NCBI GenBank assembly: GCA_964384625.1
Contig: CAYLNH010000385.1
Location: 1-5,048, forward strand
Length of the DNA stretch: 5,048 bases
DNA from: CAYLNH01 sp964384625
GTDB lineage: Bacteria; Verrucomicrobiota; Lentisphaeria; JABSQK01
Reading direction: 5' to 3'
In this document: positions 1 through 5,048 of the stretch, piece by piece
How the letters are laid out: every line of letters starts with the position of its first letter
Position numbering within the stretch: position 1 is the first letter of the stretch
The notes under the pieces: model-generated
Seen by the model: the letters and a program-made list of their open reading frames with translations, nothing else
What the model was told of the DNA's origin: nothing
Database searches by the model: none
Program-made: the position numbers and the translations under genes

Positions 1-2
1 AC

Positions 3-710
3 GCGACTCTTGAAAGTCTCTCAAAATGTGAAGTTATTTCCGCGCGGACCCTTGGCGTGTCCTACAACCCCGAGTCCATGGATGCCGTGGCCGAGCAATC
101 CAATGTCCTGGTCGACCAGGAGTTCGGCCGTTTTGCCGGCCACAACGGGATTGCCTTCAGCAACAGCTCCGGCGATCTTCTGTCCCGTCGTTTTGACCGT
201 TCCTATGCCGTGGACACCTGGGAAAAGACCGTGACCATGTGGGTCAAGCCCAAGGCCGGTGCGTCGGGCTATAACATCATGTATTCCGAAGGCCAGTCCG
301 TCGACGGGTCGTGGACAACGACAACCGATGTCCGCGTCCAGCTCGACGGCAGCAGTTCCTACCTGCGCATGGCCCGAACCGATTCGACCGGTTCGTCCCA
401 TTACTCGATGTCGGCCGACGTTGATCTGTCGTCGGACAATTGGTACCACCTTGGCTTTGTCTCGAATCCTGACGGTTCGCATCAGCTCTTTGTTAATGGT
501 GAGGATATTACCAGCAGTACACCATCTGTCCCCAATGGCCGCCGCCCACGAACTGCGAACGACTTCCCGGACAAGTACAGTCGGGCATCCATCTGCTCTT
601 CATACTGGGGCAATCCGCACGACGACTTCTACTATTCCTCGCAGGCCGTGTTCAACCGCGCTCTTACAAATCAGGAGATCTTCGATCTCTACCGCGGCGG
701 CGCCAATTAG
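3..710 (+). CDS. LamG/concanavalin-like jelly-roll protein, C-terminal part (5' end outside the window)
   Basis: The reading frame is open to the left edge, so the gene starts upstream. The GTG at 57 is only an internal codon and no ribosome binding site precedes it. The 235 visible residues form one LamG-like (laminin G / concanavalin A-like lectin-glucanase) jelly roll. A beta-strand start, VTMWVKP, lies near fragment residues 77-83. Then come NWYHLGFVSNPDG near 146-158, LFVNGED near 162-168, and the family's closing strand and helix, FNRALTNQEIFDLY, near 217-230, followed at once by the stop. Such domains usually bind glycans or mediate adhesion in secreted or surface proteins; in PVC bacteria they are often attached to exported proteins. 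The export signal and any catalytic domain would lie in the missing part. The stop codon overlaps that of the convergent araC-type gene by 4 bp. The fold call is fairly firm; the ligand is unknown. Confidence 0.8.
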   Translation, partial: ATLESLSKCEVISARTLGVSYNPESMDAVAEQSNVLVDQEFGRFAGHNGIAFSNSSGDLLSRRFDRSYAVDTWEKTVTMWVKPKAGASGYNIMYSEGQSVDGSWTTTTDVRVQLDGSSSYLRMARTDSTGSSHYSMSADVDLSSDNWYHLGFVSNPDGSHQLFVNGEDITSSTPSVPNGRRPRTANDFPDKYSRASICSSYWGNPHDDFYYSSQAVFNRALTNQEIFDLYRGGAN

Positions 711-1558
711 CCCCGCTCACGAAACCTGCCCGGCGATTCCCCAGCCCACCGTTTGAACGCGGCCGAAAACGCGAAGGCGTTGGCGTACCCGACTTGATCG
801 GCAATCACTGACAGGGGATGATCTGTACTGCACAACAGCTCGGCGGCCCGCTGCATTCGCAGTCGGGACGCCGTCTGCATCGGACTGGCTCCAAGGACCT
901 CCTTGCACAGACGGTTGAAGTGCACCGGCGAGACACAGGCCAACGCCGCCATTTCCGCCACGGTCCAGCGATGAGCCAGGTTGGCGTTCACCTCGGCGAA
1001 GACCTGGTTCAAGCGATGGCGGATCTCGCGTTCGTGCGGGGTGCCCGCGGCGCGGAATTCGCGATGCAGGTGCTGCAGCAGAAGCTGCGCAAACAGATCG
1101 CGCGCCGCGGCGCCGTCGTCAACGTCGTGATACTGTGGATCCAGAATGCAGGCGAGGATCAACCGCGCCAACTGTTCGCCGAGACCTGATGGCCAGACGC
1201 CGTGGCTGCGTTCAAGTACGCCTGACCATTCCGGAGTGTTCGCCAGATGCACCCAGGCTATGCGCCAGTCGGCGCCGTTGTGCAATCCGTAACGGTGCGG
1301 ACACCCCGCCGGATTGACCAGCAGGTCGCCGCCGGTTAATTCCCGGCTGAATCCCGGTGCGTCCACCCAACCGGTGCCAGTCAGTGTGTAAATGAGAACA
1401 TGCTGGTCTATCCCCGAGCGTTCTGCTTGATACGAACCTGCCAGATTACTAACGCCCGCCAGCATGACGCCGTGCCGCCGCAGTCGCGGCGTCTGCTGTA
1501 CTCGTAAGAATTGCTCACGGCAGCTCCGTCCGATCCGCATGCTGTTCCGAAACTTCAT
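707..1558 (-). CDS. AraC-family transcriptional regulator (cupin-like sensor plus double HTH)
   Basis: This is a complete 283-residue regulator. The N-terminal half is an AraC-type sugar-binding cupin: HVLIYTLTGTGWV (residues 53-65), GGDLLVNPAGCPHRY (76-90) and WRIAWVHL (98-105) match the usual pattern of a glycine turn, GD.L..P...PH.Y, and W.I.W.H. The C-terminal HTH_18 domain spans about 197-281. Its first helix-turn-helix is in WTVAEMAALACVSPVHFNRLCKE, its second in PLSVIADQVGYANAFAFSAAFKR, and it ends with the family's G.SP..FR. The start at 1558 is chosen because AGGAG lies 7 nt upstream. An in-frame ATG at 1630 would add 24 low-complexity residues translated from the 38-bp repeat and has no comparable ribosome binding site. 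The gene is divergent from GH2 with a 206-bp shared control region, so GH2 is the likeliest target; autoregulation is plausible. The inducer is unknown. The 3' end overlaps the stop of the LamG gene. Confidence 0.93.
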   Translation of the reverse strand: MKFRNSMRIGRSCREQFLRVQQTPRLRRHGVMLAGVSNLAGSYQAERSGIDQHVLIYTLTGTGWVDAPGFSRELTGGDLLVNPAGCPHRYGLHNGADWRIAWVHLANTPEWSGVLERSHGVWPSGLGEQLARLILACILDPQYHDVDDGAAARDLFAQLLLQHLHREFRAAGTPHEREIRHRLNQVFAEVNANLAHRWTVAEMAALACVSPVHFNRLCKEVLGASPMQTASRLRMQRAAELLCSTDHPLSVIADQVGYANAFAFSAAFKRWAGESPGRFRERG

Positions 1559-1565
1559 GTTTCCG

Positions 1566-1570
1566 CTCCT
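1566..1570 (-). promoter_or_regulatory. Shine-Dalgarno site of the araC-type gene
   Basis: On the minus strand AGGAG is followed by 7 nt and then the ATG at 1558. This decides the start against the upstream in-frame ATGs at 1630 and 1624, which lie inside the tandem repeat. Confidence 0.75.
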
Positions 1571-1572
1571 GC

Positions 1573-1648
1573 TCCGGCTGTACCATGAGCATCCCTGCTC
1601 ATGCCCTGACTCCGGCTGTACCATGAGCATCCCTGCTCATGCCCTGAC
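1573..1648. repeat. Perfect 38-bp tandem duplication with internal dyads, upstream of the araC-type gene
   Basis: Positions 1573-1610 and 1611-1648 are identical over all 38 bases and directly abut. Each copy holds a perfect inverted repeat with 8-bp arms, CATGAGCA and TGCTCATG, around a 4-base centre: 1584-1591/1596-1603 in the first copy and 1622-1629/1634-1641 in the second. Read in the araC direction the centre is GGGA, a GNRA-type tetraloop, so the araC mRNA leader could form two stable identical hairpins. The nearer one ends 13 nt before the AGGAG site. As DNA, the dyads could equally be duplicated operators, 38 bp (about 3.6 helical turns) apart. The duplication is seen directly; its function is inference. 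Confidence 0.9.
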
Positions 1649-1764
1649 CATTGATGATAGTTTTAAATATTCAAATGAGAGTATCACAGATTTGAATCCT
1701 GCTGACACAGCCTAATTTGACTGCGTAATTTCAGAATCATACCCATAATACGGAGAAATAGACA
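1649..1764. promoter_or_regulatory. Divergent promoter region between the araC-type gene and the GH2 gene
   Basis: This is an AT-rich stretch between GC-rich genes and should hold both promoters. ATTCAAAT (1669-1676) and ATTTGAAT (1690-1697) form a perfect 8-bp inverted repeat whose arm centres are 21 bp apart, two helical turns. A third ATTTGA lies at 1715-1720. For araC, TATCAT on the minus strand (1654-1659) is a plausible -10 without a good -35; it would place the start of transcription near the edge of the 38-bp repeats. For GH2 no convincing -35/-10 pair is seen: TTGACT (1717-1722) and CATAAT (1744-1749) are 21 bp apart, and that -10 is too close to the ribosome binding site. A weak promoter core would suit activation by an AraC protein. 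The promoter positions are tentative. Confidence 0.45.
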
Positions 1765-3540
1765 ATGACAGTTCCACGCAGTGAATATCCCCGCCCGCAG
1801 TTTGTCCGCGAAGACTGGATGTGCCTCAACGGCAAATGGCAGTTCGAGATCGACCAGGGCGACAGCGGCCGCGAACGCGGGCTGTGCGAGCGCGAACTCG
1901 ATCGCAAGATCGTCGTGCCGTTCTGCCCCGAGTCTGAGCTCTCCGGCATCGGCCACACCGATTTCATCAACGCCGTCTGGTACCGCAAGGACGTGGATAT
2001 CCCGCAGGACTGGTCCGGCAAGGACGTCCTGCTGCACTTCCAGGCGGTCGACTACGACGCCACCGTCTGGGTCAACGGCACCGAAGTCTTCCGCCATCGC
2101 GGCGGCTTCAGCCCGTTCACCTGCAATCTCGCCGGGGTTGCCGAACCCGGCAAGAAAGCGACCATTGTCGTCCGCGCCCGGGACTTGCACAATTCCTCGC
2201 GTCCCGGCGGCAAACAGTCGAACCACTGCTACGAGAACCGCGGCTGTCACTACACCCGCACCACCGGCATCTGGCAGACCGTCTGGCTCGAGCCCGTGCC
2301 CAAGGTTCACTTGAAACGTCCGCGCATCACGCCGGACGTTGCCAACTCCTCCTTCATTGTGGTTGTCCCCGTGAGCAACAATAAACCAGGTCAGAAGGTC
2401 CGCGTGACATTGTTTGCGGACGGCGCCGAAGTCGTCTCCAAGGAGGTCCTTGCCGATGCCGACTTGGCGCCGCAACTCCTCCTTGCGGTCCCGGCCGACA
2501 AGGTGCGGCTGTGGTCGATTGAGGATCCCTTCCTGTATGACCTGAAACTGGAATTGATCGACGCCGACGGCGTCGTGGTCGACAGCGCGACCAGCTACGC
2601 CGGTCTGCGCGGCATCACGATTGACGGGCAGAAGGTCCTGATCAACGGCAAGCCCGTATTCCAGCGGCTCGTGCTGGACCAGGGCTACTATGCCGACGGC
2701 ATCATGACCGCGCCGAGCGACGACGCGCTGAAACAGGATATTGTGCTGTCCATGGAAGCCGGGTTCAACGGGGCGCGCCTGCATCAGAAGGTGTTCGAAG
2801 AACGCTTCCTCTATCATGCCGACCAACTCGGCTATCTCGTCTGGGGCGAGTTCGGCGACTGGGGCCTGGATCGCAGTAACCAGTCCGCTACGATTGTTGC
2901 CGAGTGGCTCACGGTTTTGGAGCGCGACTACTCCCACCCAAGCATCATCGGCTGGTGTCCGCTTAATGAAACGCGGCAGGACATCACGGATCAGATCGTG
3001 CCGCTGGACGACATCACACATGCCATGTACCTGGCGACGAAAGCCATGGACACGACCCGGCCGGTCCTCGATTCTTCCGGCTACAGCCACCGCGTGCGCG
3101 GCGCCGACATTTACGACTGCCACGACTACGACCAGAATCCGGAGACCTTCCGGGAACGCCATGCGGGCACACCCGACGGCATCGTCTACATCAACGGCCG
3201 GAACGAGGAGCGCGGCAGCGAGTGGTCCATTCCTTACGCGGGGCAGCCGTATTTCGTCAGCGAATTCGGCGGCATCAAATGGAATCCGGCGGCAGCCGAC
3301 TCCAAGGAGTCCTGGGGCTACGGCAATACCCCGAAAGACCTCGAGGAGTTCTACGATCGCTTCGAAAAGCTGTGTGGCGTGCTGCTCGACAACCCCGGCA
3401 TGTTTGCCTATTGCTACACGCAGTTGACGGACGTCTTCCAGGAGCAGAACGGCGTGCTCAACTTCGACCGCACGCCGAAGTTCGATATGGCCCGCCTCCG
3501 CGCGGCCCAACAGAAGACGGCAGCGATCGAAGACGCCTGA
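1765..3540 (+). CDS. Glycoside hydrolase family 2 (beta-galactosidase/beta-glucuronidase-like), cytoplasmic
   Basis: This 591-residue protein should hydrolyse a terminal beta-glycoside with retention, by the GH2 double-displacement mechanism. The jelly-roll sugar-binding domain covers about residues 15-180, with LNGKWQF (21-27), WYRKDVDIP (72-80), VDYDATVWVNG (95-105) and TTGIWQTVWLE (166-176). An Ig-like domain follows at about 183-282, then the TIM barrel from about 285 (INGKPVFQR, GFNGARLHQK, LGYLVWGE). The acid/base is E402, in WCPLNE, and the nucleophile is E500, in YFVSEFGG; their 98-residue spacing is normal for the family. The length matches the short GH2 subgroup without extra C-terminal domains. 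The N-terminus has no signal peptide and the protein has ten cysteines, so it is probably cytoplasmic and acts on imported oligosaccharides. GGAG lies 9 nt before the ATG. It is divergent from the araC-type gene, its probable regulator. The exact sugar (galactose, glucuronate, mannose or other) cannot be read from the sequence. Confidence 0.93.
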   Translation: MTVPRSEYPRPQFVREDWMCLNGKWQFEIDQGDSGRERGLCERELDRKIVVPFCPESELSGIGHTDFINAVWYRKDVDIPQDWSGKDVLLHFQAVDYDATVWVNGTEVFRHRGGFSPFTCNLAGVAEPGKKATIVVRARDLHNSSRPGGKQSNHCYENRGCHYTRTTGIWQTVWLEPVPKVHLKRPRITPDVANSSFIVVVPVSNNKPGQKVRVTLFADGAEVVSKEVLADADLAPQLLLAVPADKVRLWSIEDPFLYDLKLELIDADGVVVDSATSYAGLRGITIDGQKVLINGKPVFQRLVLDQGYYADGIMTAPSDDALKQDIVLSMEAGFNGARLHQKVFEERFLYHADQLGYLVWGEFGDWGLDRSNQSATIVAEWLTVLERDYSHPSIIGWCPLNETRQDITDQIVPLDDITHAMYLATKAMDTTRPVLDSSGYSHRVRGADIYDCHDYDQNPETFRERHAGTPDGIVYINGRNEERGSEWSIPYAGQPYFVSEFGGIKWNPAAADSKESWGYGNTPKDLEEFYDRFEKLCGVLLDNPGMFAYCYTQLTDVFQEQNGVLNFDRTPKFDMARLRAAQQKTAAIEDA

Positions 3541-3594
3541 CGACTCCCGCCGCGAAACGCATGCGGCCTTCGGTCCCTGCACTCCGAGTAGAAG

Positions 3595-3613
3595 CCCCAA
3601 GCTGTGCTTGGGG
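3595..3613 (+). terminator. Hairpin 54 nt after the GH2 stop, possible terminator
   Basis: CCCCAAGC and GCTTGGGG form a perfect 8-bp stem around TGT, shortly downstream of GH2. The following bases (AGAGTCTCC) lack a T-run, so it could be a transcript-end stabiliser or part of a larger fold rather than a true intrinsic terminator. Confidence 0.4.
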
Positions 3614-3641
3614 AGAGTCTCCACCCCCTTCAGTTCAGGTG

Positions 3642-3722
3642 CCCCACCAGAAATCCCGCCTTTTGTTCCGGAAACGGCAAACCTTTTGCCGTTTCCGGAA
3701 CAAAAGGCGGGGGGGCGTGGGG
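3642..3722. repeat. Large palindromic element with a perfect 27-bp stem, possible bidirectional terminator or REP-like repeat
   Basis: Positions 3655-3681 pair without mismatch with 3685-3711 around a 3-nt loop (3682-3684). An outer stem, CCCCAC (3642-3647) with GTGGGG (3717-3722), continues it after an asymmetric internal loop. Each arm contains the 8-bp palindrome TTCCGGAA (3666-3673 and 3693-3700). The position between two convergent genes fits transcript-end formation for both. On the plus strand it is followed by a G-run, on the minus strand by ATTTCT, so it resembles an intrinsic terminator only weakly, and more on the minus side. Such a long perfect stem is also typical of dispersed palindromic repeats. 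The structure is certain; the role is inferred. Confidence 0.8.
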
Positions 3723-3942
3723 AATGCGAACCGAAGAGGAGTCTGACACCGAGGGTGTCATTGTGCTACAAAAGCGTTGTTAACATCCGGCAACGACGGA
3801 AACGTTGCCATTCGGTCTTCCTCGATGACTTTGGCGCGGTACTTTCTGATGATCTACGATGCGGATAGTTGATGACGGCAAGGGCCACTATTACGGAGGA
3901 AGCGAGAAGGTCCGGACAGCTATTGTCACAGGAGTTGCGGAT

Positions 3943-4821
3943 TCAGTCGCAACTGTAACGAAGCAGCCCATCCCCGACATTCCGTGTGTTGTAGTCGCCG
4001 TACTCAGTAGGGTCCTTCACGATCTCGGCGTGACCATCCCCAAAGGCGATATCCATGGATCGCCCCGGATTGTCGCTCCATTGCCACGGCTTCTTCTGGT
4101 CTTCGCTGCCAGCTGAACGGACGAACCATTCCACCCCGCGCCACGATGTTGCCCCGTCATAGCGCGTCAGATCCTGTTCCGGCGGATGCGCCTCCGCCCA
4201 CGCACCATTGCACCATCCAGTCAGATCAAGGAAGCAGCCGCGGTGCTCAACGATGAACGGAGTCTTCTCCGGCGCCCCGATCATCTCATGGCGAGTCGCT
4301 GAAACGCGACCGTCGGGAACGCTGGGGTTCGTGAAGTAGCCGTTCATGGTATAACTGGTCCGATTCCAGCCTTCGACGAAATAGTAAATTCCTGTGTTGC
4401 CCATTGGGTCGGTGTCGGCAATCTCGCCCATTCCCGATCGGTTGTCCGACGGACAGCGGAAGACGCTCATGTCGGGGAGATACCCGCCACGCAGCACGAA
4501 CCACTCAAACCCGACCGCGCCGCAACCCGTGCCATCGAACCCGCTGTGCGGCGGCACGCTCTCCAGCGCAAAAGTGCCGCCGTAGTGCGCCTGGAAGCCT
4601 GACTCATTTGCACGCGCTCGAGCTGATGCCCAGCGCATGTCATTGTCGTCGGCATCCATGTTCAAGGCGATCATTATCTGTTTCTGATTCGATAGGCATA
4701 CGCTCTGCCGAGCTTTGTCCCGCGCCTTCGTCAGCACCGGCAACAGCATCGACGCCAGGATCCCGATAATCGCCACCACCACCAGCAACTCAATCAGGGT
4801 AAACAGTGATTTGCGTTTCAT
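3943..4821 (-). CDS. Pseudopilin-like protein with prepilin-type N-terminal methylation/cleavage domain
   Basis: This 292-residue protein begins with MKRKSL and then FTLIELLVVVAIIGILASML, the class III signal and hydrophobic helix of type IV pilins and type II secretion pseudopilins. Cleavage by prepilin peptidase is expected before F7, with the conserved E11 at mature position +5. The -1 residue is Leu, not the usual Gly. The helix ends in LLPVLTKARDKAR, after which the soluble domain has VCLSNQKQIM, FRCPSD (121-126) and FGDGHAEI (260-267). This is the layout of PVC pseudopilins carrying an H-X9-DG motif, but here the position expected for His is P252, so that motif is incomplete. Expected location: inner membrane or periplasm, possibly surface-displayed. 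The start is supported by AGGAG 6 nt upstream and by a promoter at 4891-4919. PVC genomes often have many such paralogues beside glycosidases and regulators; the individual function is unknown. Confidence 0.9.
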   Translation of the reverse strand: MKRKSLFTLIELLVVVAIIGILASMLLPVLTKARDKARQSVCLSNQKQIMIALNMDADDNDMRWASARARANESGFQAHYGGTFALESVPPHSGFDGTGCGAVGFEWFVLRGGYLPDMSVFRCPSDNRSGMGEIADTDPMGNTGIYYFVEGWNRTSYTMNGYFTNPSVPDGRVSATRHEMIGAPEKTPFIVEHRGCFLDLTGWCNGAWAEAHPPEQDLTRYDGATSWRGVEWFVRSAGSEDQKKPWQWSDNPGRSMDIAFGDGHAEIVKDPTEYGDYNTRNVGDGLLRYSCD

Positions 4822-4827
4822 TACATT

Positions 4828-4832
4828 CTCCT
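4828..4832 (-). promoter_or_regulatory. Shine-Dalgarno site of the pseudopilin-like gene
   Basis: On the minus strand AGGAG lies 6 nt before the ATG at 4821, and this fixes the start of the gene. Confidence 0.75.
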
Positions 4833-4890
4833 ACATACAAAGCCCCGTTTTGTCGCTATCGGTAACAGCTCAGATGAGCAGATCTCTTTA

Positions 4891-4919
4891 AATATACGAA
4901 ATTTCGAGGTGAATTGCAA
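4891..4919 (-). promoter_or_regulatory. Sigma70-like promoter of the pseudopilin-like gene
   Basis: On the minus strand a -35 TTGCAA (4914-4919) is followed by exactly 17 bp and a -10 TATATT (4891-4896), close to consensus at both boxes and set in an AT-rich patch. Transcription would start near 4884, giving a leader of about 60 nt. The leader begins with a short dyad, GCTCA-GA-TGAGC (4868-4879), which could be an operator or a weak hairpin. The rest of 4920-5048 shows no supported gene. Confidence 0.65.
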
Positions 4920-5048
4920 GTTGCGCAGGCGGAAACGGGCGCATGTCACTTGCGTAGGTGTTTCCTGTCGACAATTGGCTCGATCGTACGACCCCAGGCG
5001 GTTTATCCGCTTGGTGAAGAAGTTCATCAGTGGCTACAAGCCCTCACC

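Larger units (their letters stand above)
3541..3942. other. 402-bp convergent intergenic region rich in hairpins, no convincing gene
   Basis: This lies between the stops of GH2 (+) and the pseudopilin-like gene (-). Short open frames here have no family resemblance and no good ribosome binding site. Five perfect inverted repeats are visible: 3595-3613 (8-bp stem, 3-nt loop), 3655-3711 (27-bp stem), 3744-3760 (7-bp stem, 3-nt loop), 3789-3809 (7-bp stem, 7-nt loop) and 3933-3954 (7-bp stem, 8-nt loop, spanning the stop codon at 3943-3945). None is followed by a clear T-tract, so classical intrinsic termination is not proven. From 3810 to 3930 nothing recognisable is seen. Confidence 0.6.

Noticed and set aside
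21..482. Minus-strand frame across the LamG domain
   Set aside because: It is antisense to the LamG-like protein, whose motifs are clear in the plus frame; its His/Gly-rich sequence resembles no family.
674..690. Hairpin GAGATC-TTC-GATCTC near the end of the LamG gene as a terminator
   Set aside because: It lies inside coding sequence before the stop, has only a 6-bp stem, and has no T-run on the plus side.
1558..1630. 24-residue N-terminal extension of the araC-type protein from the ATG at 1630
   Set aside because: The extension is translated from the 38-bp repeat, has no good Shine-Dalgarno site, and is replaced by a well-placed AGGAG and ATG at 1558.
1684..3624. 646-codon open frame on the minus strand opposite the GH2 gene
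   Set aside because: It lies antisense to a clearly recognised GH2 with intact catalytic residues, shows valine/alanine/glycine-rich low-information sequence without family motifs, and is explained by GC-rich codon use suppressing stops on the complementary strand.
3642..3722. CRISPR repeat or attachment site interpretation of the palindrome
   Set aside because: There is one inverted unit with no spacers and no repeated array, no tRNA and no integrase nearby.
3608..4116. Small plus-strand frames (3608-3868, 3859-4116) in and beyond the gap
   Set aside because: The first spans the large palindrome; the second runs antisense into the pseudopilin-like gene. Neither shows domain motifs. A good ribosome binding site was not seen for either.
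4821..5027. 68-codon minus-strand frame ending in TAATG at the pseudopilin-like start
   Set aside because: The overlap is attractive, but the frame contains the strong TTGCAA-17-TATATT promoter and the pilin leader and Shine-Dalgarno site. It has no good ribosome binding site of its own and no recognisable sequence.

Overview
The window looks like a chromosomal segment of a GC-rich, probably anaerobic, polysaccharide-using bacterium of the PVC group. Lentisphaerota (Victivallales-like) or Kiritimatiellota/Verrucomicrobiota fits best. The main pointer is the protein at 3943-4821, whose N-terminus runs FTLIELLVV...ILASMLLPVL..AR and which carries a later CPSD and a DGH motif. This is the pseudopilin-like layout found in large numbers in those phyla. 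A LamG-type protein, an AraC regulator and a GH2 glycosidase close together also fit. This placement is inference; there is no rRNA or other phylogenetic marker here.

Layout, left to right. (1) 3-710 (+): the C-terminal part of a LamG/concanavalin-like protein, cut by the left edge. (2) 1558-707 (-): a complete AraC-family regulator, convergent with the LamG gene; the two stop codons overlap by 4 bp. (3) 1559-1764: a divergent control region. It holds a perfect 38-bp tandem duplication, each copy containing an 8-4-8 dyad, and an AT-rich segment with an 8-bp inverted repeat spaced 21 bp centre to centre. (4) 1765-3540 (+): a GH2 glycosidase without a signal peptide, with both catalytic glutamates visible (E402, E500). 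(5) 3541-3942: a 402-bp gap with no convincing gene but several hairpins, including a perfect 27-bp stem with a 3-nt loop. (6) 4821-3943 (-): a pseudopilin-like protein (prepilin N-terminal methylation domain), convergent with GH2. It has a good sigma70-like promoter (TTGCAA-17-TATATT) and a strong Shine-Dalgarno site. (7) 4822-5048: the promoter and leader of that gene, and otherwise no gene.

The likely working unit is the divergent AraC/GH2 pair: the regulator senses a sugar through its N-terminal cupin-like domain and controls a cytoplasmic exo-glycosidase acting on imported oligosaccharide. The LamG and pseudopilin-like proteins are probably exported or surface-anchored and may bind glycans. 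Nothing in the sequence proves that they act with GH2. The most unusual items are non-coding: the 38-bp tandem repeat in the araC leader and the large perfect hairpin behind GH2.
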